A stretch of DNA of 64,000 nucleotides from the NCBI RefSeq assembly GCF_025144995.1, contig NZ_CP102250.1:1674001-1738000 (forward strand). Direction: 5' to 3'. Shown one piece after another: positions 51,945 through 61,377 of the stretch (its first letter is position 1; every line of letters starts with the position of its first letter). Position numbers and translations under genes: made by a program. The DNA comes from Alistipes indistinctus YIT 12060 (GTDB lineage Bacteria > Bacteroidota > Bacteroidia > Bacteroidales > Rikenellaceae). The notes below the pieces were generated by a model. That model did no database searches. It worked only from the letters and a program-made list of their open reading frames with translations, and had not been told where the DNA came from.

Positions 51945-53501
51945 CTACCGCGGTTTCAGTACGATAAACGGAACGATCATCTCTTCCATCGAAATACCGC
52001 CGTGCTGGAACGTGTTGTCGTAATAACGCACGAACTGGTTCGTATTGGTCGGATAGACGAAAAAGTCACGGTTGTAGGCGAAGATATAGGTCGACGTGAT
52101 ATTGGATTTGGGCAGGTGAGCCTGTTCCGGCTTCGTAATAGCGAATACCTCCTTGGGATTGAAGGCCAGGTTTTTCCCGGTTTTGTAGCGCAGGTTCGGC
52201 GAAGTCTCCCGATCGCCGACCACCTTCACCGGATTGTCGACGCGGATCGTGCCGTGATCGGACGAGAGGATCACCGTGTGGCCGCGCTCGGCGAGCAGTT
52301 TGAGCAACAACAGCAGGTCGGAATGTTCGAACCACGAACGGGTAAGCGAGCGGAATGCCGCTTCGTCTTCGGCCAGGTCGCGGATAATCTGCGTCTCGGT
52401 GCGCGCATGCGACAGCATATCGAGAAAATTGTAAACGATCACTGCAAAATCGGCCTGGTGGACCTTTTCAATGTTGTCCAACAGCCGTTTACCGGCATCG
52501 GAACGGACGATTTTATCGAAATAGAGTTTGCCGCTCCGCCCCTGCGACTGCATCTGCCGCTTGAGGAAATCCTCTTCGTGGCGGTTCTTGCCCCCCGCCT
52601 CGTTGTCGTTGAGCCACAGGTTCGGCATAATTTTGTCGATAGCCAGCGGCGTCAGCCCGGCAAAAATCGCATTGCGGGCATATTGGGTGGCGGTAGGAAG
52701 AATACTGCAATAAAAATCCTCCTGTTCGACCTCGTAAATACTGTGCAGTACAGGATGAATCATCCTCCACTGGTCGTAACGGAAATTGTCGATCAGGATA
52801 AAGATCGTTTTGGGATTTTCGTCGGCCACCGGAAAAACCTTCGCTTTCATCAGATTGTGCGACAGCACGGGCGTATCGCCATCCCGGCTTGAGAACCAAT
52901 CCAGGTAGTGGTTCCGTACAAATTTCGAAAACTCATTGTTCGCTTCGTTTTTCTGGAACGCCAGGATTTCGCGGATGCCCGGATCGGTCGATTCGGTCAG
53001 TTCGACCTCCCAACCGACCAGTCTTTTGTAAATGGCAGTCCAGTCGGCGAACGTGCGCGCCTGACCGAGAGCGGAAGCGATCTCCCCGAACTGGCTGCGG
53101 TAATCCGCCGTGCTCTGTTCGGTCACCAACTGCTGGCTGTGGACATTCTTTTTGATCGACAGCAACACTTGGTTCGGATTGACCGGTTTGATCAGGTAAT
53201 CGGCGATTTTCGAGCCTACCGCCTTATCCATGATATTCTCCTCCTCGCTTTTGGTGACCATGATCACCGGCGTAGTGGGGCGGATTTCCTTGATCTTCGG
53301 TAAGGTTTCGAGTCCCGTCATACCCGGCATCATCTCGTCGAGGATAATCAGATCGAACGGATGGGAGGCGACCAGATCGATCGCGTCGTAGGCATTATTG
53401 GCGGTCTCGACATCGTAACCTTTTCCTTTGAGAAATAAAATGTGCGGCTTGAGCAGGTCGATTTCGTCGTCCACCCAAAGAATCCTTGCTCCGTTGCTCA
53501 T
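51945..53501 (-). CDS. porX: PorX: response regulator with PglZ/phosphatase-like effector domain
   Basis: 518 residues. Receiver domain 1-120: acidic pair D11/D12, phospho-acceptor D55 in LDEMMPG, T83 and K105. A helical linker (about 120-210) leads to an alkaline-phosphatase-superfamily PglZ domain with IDNFRYDQW (D238, D243), the Thr pair of LPTATQYARNA (T270, T272) and SSDHG (413-417). PorX with PorY controls type IX secretion genes through SigP, and the PglZ part has been reported to hydrolyse cyclic oligonucleotides. No T9SS structural gene or PorY is in this window. A strong promoter lies 20 bp upstream. Confidence 0.93.
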   Translation of the reverse strand: MSNGARILWVDDEIDLLKPHILFLKGKGYDVETANNAYDAIDLVASHPFDLIILDEMMPGMTGLETLPKIKEIRPTTPVIMVTKSEEENIMDKAVGSKIADYLIKPVNPNQVLLSIKKNVHSQQLVTEQSTADYRSQFGEIASALGQARTFADWTAIYKRLVGWEVELTESTDPGIREILAFQKNEANNEFSKFVRNHYLDWFSSRDGDTPVLSHNLMKAKVFPVADENPKTIFILIDNFRYDQWRMIHPVLHSIYEVEQEDFYCSILPTATQYARNAIFAGLTPLAIDKIMPNLWLNDNEAGGKNRHEEDFLKRQMQSQGRSGKLYFDKIVRSDAGKRLLDNIEKVHQADFAVIVYNFLDMLSHARTETQIIRDLAEDEAAFRSLTRSWFEHSDLLLLLKLLAERGHTVILSSDHGTIRVDNPVKVVGDRETSPNLRYKTGKNLAFNPKEVFAITKPEQAHLPKSNITSTYIFAYNRDFFVYPTNTNQFVRYYDNTFQHGGISMEEMIVPFIVLKPR

Positions 53502-53520
53502 GTTGTTCGTCTGTTTTTAA

Positions 53521-53551
53521 CAAAAGTAAGTAAAACCGCTTACCTCTTCAA
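53521..53551 (-). promoter_or_regulatory. Putative promoter of porX
   Basis: Minus strand TTG (53551-53549), 20 bp, TACTTTTG (53528-53521), a full match to the Bacteroidota pattern just upstream of the start at 53501, implying a very short leader. Confidence 0.65.
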
Positions 53552-53682
53552 ATATAATGCAAAAAGCGGGTCTTTATTGCCCGCCGAAAGGCTTTACGGC
53601 AATTTAAAATACTTAACACAGGCTTCATTTAAATTTAATGGATCGGTAGCGCCCGCTTAACATTCAGCCAACACGGGCCCGG

Positions 53683-53690
53683 TACTTTTG
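53683..53690 (+). promoter_or_regulatory. Putative -7 element of the TonB receptor operon
   Basis: TACTTTTG, 48 bp upstream of ATG 53738, divergent from the porX promoter. No TTG found at -33. Confidence 0.45.
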
Positions 53691-53737
53691 CGGCAGAAAC
53701 GGACAGCAGATATTCCTGTCCTCCAAATGAAGCCGCA

Positions 53738-56563
53738 ATGATAAAAAAGTTTATCCGTTCTTACCTGATCCTGAATCTCCTGCTGCTGGCCTCTGCCGCC
53801 GCGGCACAAACCCCAAGCGGCGTGATCCGCGGCACGGTGCTCGACGCCAAGAGCAAACAACCCGTTATCGGCGCAAGCGTCTCAGTCGACGGCACCGCGA
53901 TGGGGACCGCCACCGACCTCGAAGGAAAATTCCTGCTCACAGGCGTTCCCGCAGGCCCCAGCTCCGTCCGCATCTCCTTCCTCTCTTACAAACCTTTCAC
54001 CTCCGGCCCGCTCACGATCAAAGGCGGCGAATCGACCGAACTCAATGTCGAACTGGTCGAAGAGGTGAGCGAACTGGAAAATGTCGTCGTAGTCGCCACA
54101 CGTAAAGTCAACTCAGACGCGGGACTGCTCTCGCAAATGCGCGAAATGTCACTGGTGGCCAGCGGCACTTCGGCCCAGGCGATCGCCAAAACGCAGGACC
54201 GAGACGCGGCAGAAGTAGTACGCCGCATTCCGGGTATTTCGATTCTCGACGACAAGTTCGTCGTGGTACGGGGCCTCGCGCAACGCTACAACAACGTCTG
54301 GATCAACGGCGGAGCCGTTCCGAGTTCCGAAGCCGACACCCGTTCGTTTTCGTTCGACATCCTGCCCAGCAGCCAGCTCGACAACATGATGATCGTCAAA
54401 TCCCCGGCGCCTGAAATTCCGGGCGACTTCTCGGGCGGTTTCGTGCTGATCCGCACGAAAGTCCTGCCCGAAAAGAATTCGATCCAGCTCTCCTACACGA
54501 CCGGATTCAATAACGTGACGAATTTCCACGATTTCAAATACAATCCCGGCAGCGCTGCCGACGCTTTCGGTTTCGGCAGTGCGAGCCGCAAGCTGCGCAG
54601 CGGCGTACCCGACCGCGTGGACGACAGCAACACCGAACAGGTGGATCGGGTTACCAAAAACGGCTTCCGCGAAGACTGGCGCGTCAAGAGCCGCCGTCCG
54701 TTGTGGGATCAGAAGTTCAATTTCGCGATCAACCGTAAGTTCGACCGTGAGAACGGCGACCGTTTCGGCCTGGTCGGCGCGCTGAACTACAGCAACACGA
54801 ACAAAAGCTTCCTCAACATGGAGAACTCGCGCTACGGCATCTACAACGGCGACGAGGACACGAAAAACTACTCGTACAAATACACCGACAACCAATACAC
54901 GAACGACGTGAAGCTCGGCGCAATGCTGAACCTCTCGTACCTGCCGGCCCCGAAAGACGAAAACCACATCAACAAATACGAATTCCGCAACCTGTTCAAC
55001 CAACTGGGCCGCAACCGTTACACCGAACGCGAAGGCTTCCAGAACATCAGCGGTTACTACGACCAGCAAAAAGAGGAGTTTCTCTACGCCTCGCGCGGCA
55101 GCTACACCGGGCAGTTCGCCGGCGACCACCGCATCCGGCACACGCGCCTGGACTGGAATGCAGGTTACTCCTACGCGAACAAACGCCAGCCCGACCGCCG
55201 CATCGTCGAGCGGCAGAAAGACCCCGGCAACGGCATCGACCAGTACCAGATCGACCAGTCGTTCATCTCACGCGACTTCATCCGCCTCGACGAGCACATC
55301 GCCTCGGCAGCCGTCAACCTCAGCCAACCGCTGAACCCGTCGGCCGAACGCCCCATCGAACTGAAAGCCGGCCTGTACGGCGAATATAAGACCCGTACTT
55401 ACAACACGCGCGCTTTCGAATACAAATGGGATATAGGCGCCGACCTGCCGCAGGGTTTCGCATCGCTGCCGATTTGGGAAATCATGCTCCCGTCGAACCT
55501 CGGGGCGGACAAGATCCATATCAACGACCAAAGCGAACGCTCGGACAATTACAAGGCGAACAACCACCTCGAAGCGGCTTATGCAGCGTTCAATATCCCG
55601 CTGGGCAAATTCAACATCTATGCCGGAGCACGGCTCGAGCTCTTCCGCACGGCGGTCACCACTTACGGCAACGTCAGCGACAAAAAGCGCACTTACGACT
55701 ATACGAACCTGCTTCCGTCGCTCAACGCCACTTACAACTTCAACCGCAAATCGCTGCTGCGCCTCGCTTACGGTATGACGGTCAACCGCCCCGAATTCCG
55801 GGAACTTTCGCCTTCGACCTATGAGGATTTCGACATGTACAGCCTCGTAATGGGCAACCCCAACCTGAAGCAGGCCGTCGTCCAGAACCTCGACCTGCGC
55901 TACGAATGGTACCCGGCTTCGGGAGAAATCATCTCGCTGGGGGCCTTCTACAAGCGGTTCAAGAATCCGATCGAATGGACCTACACCGATGCGGGCGGAT
56001 CGTACATCTATTCGTTCCAGAATGCCCTTTCGGCAGACCTGTACGGATTGGAACTGGAGGTCAAAAAAGACCTCGCCTTTATGGGCCTGCGCAATTTCAG
56101 CCTGGCATTCAACGCCTCATGGATCAAGAGCAACGTTCACTTCCCCTCGGACGGCATCGAGCACGACCGCCCGATGCAGGGACAGTCTCCCTACCTGGTC
56201 AACACCGGCCTGTTCTACCAGAACGATAAAATCGGGTTTTCGGCCGCCGTACTTTACAACCGCATCGGCAAACGGATCGTCGGCATCGGACGCACGGCCG
56301 ACTCGCAAGGCAACACGCAGAACAATACGATTCCCGACATCTATGAAATGCCGCGCAACGCGGTGGACATCACCCTCTCGCAACGGCTCTCGAAGGTATT
56401 CGAGCTGAAACTGTCAGGCCGCGACCTGCTCGCCGAGAACATCGATTTCAAGCAATTCCCGACTTTCACAACGGCAAGCGGCACCGTCGAGCACCGGGAA
56501 CAGGTCACGAAGAGCTACAACCCGGGCCGCTCGTTCTTCCTCACCGTCGTAGCGACCTTCTGA
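53738..56563 (+). CDS. TonB-dependent outer-membrane receptor
   Basis: 941 residues. Signal peptide to about 22 (SAAAAQ), a carboxypeptidase-regulatory-like domain (VIRGTVLDAKSKQPVIGASV, about 29-115), a plug domain (about 125-240, with VVRGLAQRYNNVWINGGAVP), and a 22-strand-type barrel ending FLTVVATF with the terminal Phe. It is not a SusC: no SusD follows. Instead a beta-helix lipoprotein gene starts 96 bp later. That pairing is common in Bacteroidota, but the ligand is not known to me. Divergent from porX. Confidence 0.9.
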   Translation: MIKKFIRSYLILNLLLLASAAAAQTPSGVIRGTVLDAKSKQPVIGASVSVDGTAMGTATDLEGKFLLTGVPAGPSSVRISFLSYKPFTSGPLTIKGGESTELNVELVEEVSELENVVVVATRKVNSDAGLLSQMREMSLVASGTSAQAIAKTQDRDAAEVVRRIPGISILDDKFVVVRGLAQRYNNVWINGGAVPSSEADTRSFSFDILPSSQLDNMMIVKSPAPEIPGDFSGGFVLIRTKVLPEKNSIQLSYTTGFNNVTNFHDFKYNPGSAADAFGFGSASRKLRSGVPDRVDDSNTEQVDRVTKNGFREDWRVKSRRPLWDQKFNFAINRKFDRENGDRFGLVGALNYSNTNKSFLNMENSRYGIYNGDEDTKNYSYKYTDNQYTNDVKLGAMLNLSYLPAPKDENHINKYEFRNLFNQLGRNRYTEREGFQNISGYYDQQKEEFLYASRGSYTGQFAGDHRIRHTRLDWNAGYSYANKRQPDRRIVERQKDPGNGIDQYQIDQSFISRDFIRLDEHIASAAVNLSQPLNPSAERPIELKAGLYGEYKTRTYNTRAFEYKWDIGADLPQGFASLPIWEIMLPSNLGADKIHINDQSERSDNYKANNHLEAAYAAFNIPLGKFNIYAGARLELFRTAVTTYGNVSDKKRTYDYTNLLPSLNATYNFNRKSLLRLAYGMTVNRPEFRELSPSTYEDFDMYSLVMGNPNLKQAVVQNLDLRYEWYPASGEIISLGAFYKRFKNPIEWTYTDAGGSYIYSFQNALSADLYGLELEVKKDLAFMGLRNFSLAFNASWIKSNVHFPSDGIEHDRPMQGQSPYLVNTGLFYQNDKIGFSAAVLYNRIGKRIVGIGRTADSQGNTQNNTIPDIYEMPRNAVDITLSQRLSKVFELKLSGRDLLAENIDFKQFPTFTTASGTVEHREQVTKSYNPGRSFFLTVVATF

Positions 56564-56659
56564 TACGAAGCATGTATACTAAGGACCTAACCTATACAGA
56601 ATACTGATAAGGGAGACCCAATCGTAAACCAACGATACTATCCATAAAACAGATCAAAC

Positions 56660-58276
56660 ATGAAAACGATGAAAAAAATTTCTCTCATGCTCATGGCGGC
56701 GCTGGCAATGCTGGCAGTCAGCTGCGACGACAAAAACGACGGCGGCGATAACGGCGGCGGCGGAAGCGGCAGTGGCAACGAAGAGGTTTACACGACGCTC
56801 GGCACCCAGCAGAGCAAGGACAATGCGGGCAATCTGCTGGCCAACACCTACGACCTGGGCAACGGCAACCAGGAGTACGCCTTCAAAGGGGACGTAACGC
56901 TCGATGCCTCGAAAAAATATTTGCTCCGAGGCTGGGTCTACATCACCGAAGGATCGTCGATCACGATTCCGGCCGGAACTGTTATTCTCGGCGACAAGGA
57001 CACCAAAGCGGCGCTGATCATCGAGCGGGGCGGCAAAATCCATGCGACCGGAACTGCCGACAAACCCATCATTTTCACCTCGGAGCAGCCCGCAGGCTCG
57101 CGTAAACCGGGCGACTGGGGCGGCCTGATCATCTGCGGGAAAGCCAAAAACAACCTGAACGAAATGCAAATCGAGGGCGGCCCCCGCACGAAGCACGGCG
57201 GCAGCGACGATGCCGACAACTCGGGCGAATTGCAATACGTCCGCGTAGAATTCGCCGGTTATCCGTTCAAGACCGACCAGGAAATCAACGGCATCACATT
57301 CGGTTCGGTCGGCAGCGGTACGAAAATCGACCACCTGCAGGTGTCCTATTCGAACGACGACTCGTACGAATGGTTCGGCGGCACGGTAGACTGCAAATAC
57401 CTGGTGGCTTACCACGGCTGGGACGATGATTTCGACACCGACAACGGTTTTTCAGGCAAAGTACAGTATGCCCTGGGCGTACGCCATCCGAAAATCGCGG
57501 ACCAGTCGCTCTCGAACGGTTTCGAATCGGACAACAACGCCGATGCCAAAACCGTGGAACCTTACACGACAACCCGTTTCTGCAATGTAACGCTGGTCGG
57601 CCCGATGGCGCAGGACGGCGCTTTCTTCAATACTTCTTATGACGTGAGCAATCCCGGCACGGCCTATATCGACGGCGGCGGCCTCTTCCCGAACAATGGC
57701 TCCCGCCTGGGCCAGTACCAGGCCGGCGTACAGGTTCGCCGCAACTCGCGCCTTTCGCTGCAAAACGCCGTAATTGCCGGTTACCCGGTGGGCGTGATCA
57801 TCGAGAACGACAAACTGGCCGGCACACAGGAGAATGCGACCAACACCGGCAGCACATTCAAAAATGTCTTCCTGGCCGGTTATCAGGACAACGCGGCCGA
57901 TACGAAATTCGGCAATAAAACGGCACAGAGCTTCGGCATCCTCGGTAGTGATATCAACAAGAAGTGGCAGGATAGCCGCTCCTCGGACGGCAAAACGTTC
58001 ACGGAAGGCCAGAAATCGTTTTCGCACGAGTACCTGCTCGCAGCTGGACGCGGCAACCAATTTTATGCCACGATCGACGACCTGATGCTCAATCAGCCCA
58101 ACAGCCTGCTTTCGAATCCCAACTACGGCCCGAAATCCGGCAGTCCGCTGTTGTCGGTAGCCGCAGCCGACGGTTTCGCCGATTCGGGTTTCGCAGGAGC
58201 CTTCAAAAGCGATGCGGAAGCGGACAACTGGATGGCCGGCTGGACCAGCTTCACCCCGCAGACCAACGTCTACTAA
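56660..58276 (+). CDS. Surface lipoprotein with right-handed beta-helix, partner of the TonB receptor
   Basis: 538 residues. The lipoprotein signal ends LAVSC (Cys about 22) and is followed by DDKNDGG, an acidic stretch like the surface-export signal of Bacteroidota lipoproteins, then a Gly-rich linker. The body shows repeated strands with Asn, Gly and Asp turns (GSSITIPAGTVILGDKDTKAALIIERGGKI; TKIDHLQVSYSNDDSYEWFGG), typical of a parallel beta-helix. No catalytic motif was recognised, so it may bind or capture ligand for the receptor gene upstream. The terminator at 58360-58402 ends the pair. Confidence 0.78.
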   Translation: MKTMKKISLMLMAALAMLAVSCDDKNDGGDNGGGGSGSGNEEVYTTLGTQQSKDNAGNLLANTYDLGNGNQEYAFKGDVTLDASKKYLLRGWVYITEGSSITIPAGTVILGDKDTKAALIIERGGKIHATGTADKPIIFTSEQPAGSRKPGDWGGLIICGKAKNNLNEMQIEGGPRTKHGGSDDADNSGELQYVRVEFAGYPFKTDQEINGITFGSVGSGTKIDHLQVSYSNDDSYEWFGGTVDCKYLVAYHGWDDDFDTDNGFSGKVQYALGVRHPKIADQSLSNGFESDNNADAKTVEPYTTTRFCNVTLVGPMAQDGAFFNTSYDVSNPGTAYIDGGGLFPNNGSRLGQYQAGVQVRRNSRLSLQNAVIAGYPVGVIIENDKLAGTQENATNTGSTFKNVFLAGYQDNAADTKFGNKTAQSFGILGSDINKKWQDSRSSDGKTFTEGQKSFSHEYLLAAGRGNQFYATIDDLMLNQPNSLLSNPNYGPKSGSPLLSVAAADGFADSGFAGAFKSDAEADNWMAGWTSFTPQTNVY

Positions 58277-58359
58277 TCTTCAGGTGATCCCTCATTCCTA
58301 ACAACCTTCAAAACTTCTTCCCCGGACATCCGGTGCCATTGCGGCCCGAAACCGTAAGA

Positions 58360-58402
58360 ATCAATAAAGGCAGCTCCAAAAGAGCTGCCTTTATTGATTT
58401 TC
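58360..58402. terminator. Bidirectional terminator
   Basis: Arms atcaataaaggcagctc (58360-58376) and gagctgcctttattgat (58382-58398), followed by T-rich sequence. It serves the beta-helix gene on the plus strand and possibly the aminotransferase on the minus strand. Confidence 0.85.
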
Positions 58403-58491
58403 CCTTTCCGATGTTATTATCCGCTGCATTTACTTTAAAGGGGATACCTATTTCGCAATCCGCATAGTTCGACAGCCTTCATACCAGATTC

Positions 58492-59694
58492 TTACCGGAT
58501 CGTCCGCCCCGGATAAACCTTCAATGCCTCTTTCATGCATTCGGCGGCGGCCAGCAGATCCTCCCGCTTCAAAACATAGGCAATCCGCACTTCGTTGCGT
58601 CCCAGACCCGGTGTTCCGTAAAATCCGGCGGCCGGGGCCAGCATCACCGTCCGATCGTTGTAGCGGAACTCCTCGAGCAGCCAGCGGGCGAAACGTTCGC
58701 TGTCATCGACCGGCAGTCTGACGATCGAGTAGAACGCTCCGCGGGGGGTAGGGCAATAGACCCCTTCGATCTCGTTCAGGGCTTTTACGATACAGTCACG
58801 ACGGGCCATATACTCATCGTGCACCTCCTCGAAATAGCTTTTCGGGGTATCGAGAGCGGCCAGCGCAGCCACCTGGGCCAGATAAGGCGGGCAAAGGCGC
58901 GCCTGTCCCATCCGGAGCACGGCATCGAGCACCTCTTCGTTCCGCGAGGCCAGCGTGCCGAGCCGGACACCGCACATGCTGTAACGCTTCGACACGGAAT
59001 CGATCATAATCACATTCTGCTCCAATCCCGCCAGGTTCATCGCCGAAAAGTGTTTCGCCCCGTCGTAACAGAACTCGCGGTACACTTCGTCGCAAATCAG
59101 GAACAGGTCGTGTTTGAGGACGATGTCGCGGAGCTGTTCCAATTCCTGCTGTGAATATAGGTAACCGGTAGGATTGTTCGGATTGCAGATCAGGATCGCT
59201 TTGGTACGGGGGGTAATGTGACGGTCGAACTCCTCGATCGGCGGCAGCGCGAAATCGTTGTCGATCGACGCGGGAATCGTTTTGACCTTGATGCCCGCTT
59301 CGACAGCGAACCCGTTGTAATTGGCGTAAAAGGGCTCGGGAATCAGTACTTCGTCGCCTTCGCTGAGGCAGACCGACATCGCCATGAAGATGGCTTCGGA
59401 TCCCCCGTCGGTAATCAGCAGGTTTTCATAACCCAGTTCGATCCCCACACTCTGGTAATACCCGACCAGCTTGCGCCGGTAAGTCTCCAGACCGGCCGAA
59501 TGGCCATACGCAAAAATCTTATCGTGGATATTTTTGACCGCATCGATCGCCACCTGAGGGGTGGGAATGTCGGGTTGCCCGATATTCAAGTGATAGACTT
59601 TGACCCCATGGCGCGCAGCCTCTTCGGCATACGGTACCAGTTTGCGGATCGGAGACGGTGGCAGGGAAAGACCTTTGTCGGACAAGCGGGGCAT
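58492..59694 (-). CDS. PLP-dependent class I/II aminotransferase
   Basis: 400 residues of fold-type I. Motifs: LNIGQPDIPTP near 36-46, YGHSAGLETYR, NPNNPTGYLYS near 172-182, CDEVYREF near 200-207, the PLP lysine in DSVSKRYSMCGVR near 232-244, and NEVRIAY near the end. It probably transfers amino groups between aspartate or another amino acid and 2-oxoglutarate; the exact substrate cannot be read. Putative -7 element TAGCTTTG (minus strand, 59722-59715), 20 bp upstream. Confidence 0.88.
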   Translation of the reverse strand: MPRLSDKGLSLPPSPIRKLVPYAEEAARHGVKVYHLNIGQPDIPTPQVAIDAVKNIHDKIFAYGHSAGLETYRRKLVGYYQSVGIELGYENLLITDGGSEAIFMAMSVCLSEGDEVLIPEPFYANYNGFAVEAGIKVKTIPASIDNDFALPPIEEFDRHITPRTKAILICNPNNPTGYLYSQQELEQLRDIVLKHDLFLICDEVYREFCYDGAKHFSAMNLAGLEQNVIMIDSVSKRYSMCGVRLGTLASRNEEVLDAVLRMGQARLCPPYLAQVAALAALDTPKSYFEEVHDEYMARRDCIVKALNEIEGVYCPTPRGAFYSIVRLPVDDSERFARWLLEEFRYNDRTVMLAPAAGFYGTPGLGRNEVRIAYVLKREDLLAAAECMKEALKVYPGRTIR

Positions 59695-59739
59695 ATCGGT
59701 GAATTTTATTTTGACAAAGCTATAAAAAGATTTTTATTG

Positions 59740-59747
59740 TAACTTTG
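59740..59747 (+). promoter_or_regulatory. Putative -7 element of the small membrane protein / ABC importer operon
   Basis: TAACTTTG, 90 bp upstream of ATG 59838, divergent from the aminotransferase -7 element at 59715-59722. A TTG at 59711-59713 is 26 bp away, too far for a standard -33. Confidence 0.4.
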
Positions 59748-59837
59748 TCGTTCAATATTTTTTACCCCAACGTTCCGCTGTCGGAACGACAATCGGGCGG
59801 GGAACTCCACCCACTGCCGCCCCGGAAAGTTTCGGAC

Positions 59838-60164
59838 ATGAAAATAGCCTCCAAAACCCTGATTCAAATTATTGTGGTAGTGATCGTCGTAGGCGCGCTG
59901 CTGCACCATAATTATCCCATTGCGGGCCTGTCGGTCGCGTTGGCAGCAATCGGGCTTTACCTGTTGCGCAACCTTCGCACCTGCATCCGCGATATCCGCC
60001 GTTTCAAACAACTTACCCGCACCGCGAAAGTCCGGCTCGTCACGTTCACAGCGCTGCTTTACATCCTGATCCACGCACTGGTTACCGGCACGATCCCCTA
60101 TTTCCTGTTGTTGATGATGCTCGGAATCGACTATCTTATTTACGATAACCAACCGCCGAAATAA
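59838..60164 (+). CDS. Small integral membrane protein of unknown function
   Basis: 108 residues from ATG 59838 (MKIASKTLIQII); an earlier in-frame start at 59745 would lie within the promoter element, so it is not preferred. Three to four hydrophobic helices are visible (about 7-23, 26-42, 66-84, 85-99), separated by a basic loop (RNLRTCIRDIRRFKQL). No family recognised. It ends 22 bp before the substrate-binding protein gene and probably shares its transcript. Confidence 0.6.
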   Translation: MKIASKTLIQIIVVVIVVGALLHHNYPIAGLSVALAAIGLYLLRNLRTCIRDIRRFKQLTRTAKVRLVTFTALLYILIHALVTGTIPYFLLLMMLGIDYLIYDNQPPK

Positions 60165-60186
60165 CACGAAACAAAAAAAATTTCCC

Positions 60187-61335
60187 ATGCGTCAATGTTT
60201 TTCCATCGGTTTGTTTGCGCTACTGGTCCTATCGTTGCCAGGCTGTGGCGGTTTTCGCGACACAAAACCGCAACTGCCAGGCAATCTCGATACGCTTTGT
60301 ATGCCGGATTACGCGTCGGGATTCGAAATGTACCGCTACGACAGCAGCACGCTGTTACGAATCGTCAATCCGTGGCAGGGAGCTGACAGCGTTTCGCAAT
60401 GGGTATTCCTCTCGCGCGACGATGAAAAACCCCCGAAAGGTTTCGCCGGAGAAACGATTGACGTTCCGGTACGGCGCATCGTCTGCATGTCGTCCTCGTA
60501 TGTAGCGTTTCTCGAAGCGCTCGGTGCAGACAGCACGATTTGCGCGATTTCGGGCACCGGCTATATCTGGTCGGACAAAGTGCGCAACCGCATCGCCGGG
60601 GGTGAAATCGCCGAAGCGGGATTCGACAACAGCCTGAACTTTGAAAAGCTCGTCGCACTGAAACCCGACGTCGTTTTCCTGTACGGGCTCACCGGTAAAA
60701 ATGCTGTAACCGACAAATTGCACGAACTCGGGCTCAAAACGGTTTATATCGGCGATTATGTCGAAAACAACCCGCTCGGACGCGCCGAATGGATCACCGT
60801 ATTCGGAGAATTTACCGGACGACGCGAATTGGCCCGCACGCTCTTTGACAGCATCAGCAACGAATACAACCGTGCGAAAGCACTCGTCTCGGGCGTCGAA
60901 AAACGTCCCGAAGTGATGCTCAATGCACCGTGGCAGGACTCGTGGTTCGTACCGGGCGACCGCAGTTACATGGTGCGCCTGCTCGAGGATGCGGGAGGAA
61001 ATTATGCCTGCCGGGGCGTGGATTCGGACCAAAGCCGTCCGATCAGCACCGAAACGGCTTTCGTCGCCGCTTCACAATCCGATTTCTGGCTTAGTCCGGG
61101 TACCGCGACCTCATTGGCGGAACTGAACGCGATGAATCCCCGTTTCGGATCGATTCCGCCCGTCCGCAACGGAAATGTCTACAACAACAACGCCCGCACG
61201 ACACCCGAGGGCGGCAGCGATTTCTGGGAGTCGGGTTCGGCTTACCCGGACCGTACGCTCAAAGACCTGATCCATATCCTGCATCCGGAGCTGTTACCGG
61301 ATCGTACCCTCTACTATTTCCGGCATTTGCAATAG
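60187..61335 (+). CDS. ABC importer substrate-binding lipoprotein (iron complex/cobalamin type)
   Basis: 382 residues. The lipobox LPGC (Cys about 20) anchors it in the periplasm. VRRIVCMSSSYVAFLEALGADSTICAISG near 96-124 and KPDVVFLYG near 160-168 are typical of the periplasmic-binding fold of class III (FhuD/BtuF) proteins. It heads a complete importer with a permease gene 42 bp and an ATPase gene further downstream. Ferric siderophore, haem and cobalamin are all possible ligands; no riboswitch or Fur-like box was seen here to decide. Confidence 0.85.
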   Translation: MRQCFSIGLFALLVLSLPGCGGFRDTKPQLPGNLDTLCMPDYASGFEMYRYDSSTLLRIVNPWQGADSVSQWVFLSRDDEKPPKGFAGETIDVPVRRIVCMSSSYVAFLEALGADSTICAISGTGYIWSDKVRNRIAGGEIAEAGFDNSLNFEKLVALKPDVVFLYGLTGKNAVTDKLHELGLKTVYIGDYVENNPLGRAEWITVFGEFTGRRELARTLFDSISNEYNRAKALVSGVEKRPEVMLNAPWQDSWFVPGDRSYMVRLLEDAGGNYACRGVDSDQSRPISTETAFVAASQSDFWLSPGTATSLAELNAMNPRFGSIPPVRNGNVYNNNARTTPEGGSDFWESGSAYPDRTLKDLIHILHPELLPDRTLYYFRHLQ

Positions 61336-61377
61336 TCCCTTGTACAAATCATACCCAAGCTCATTCGCCTGCGCGCT

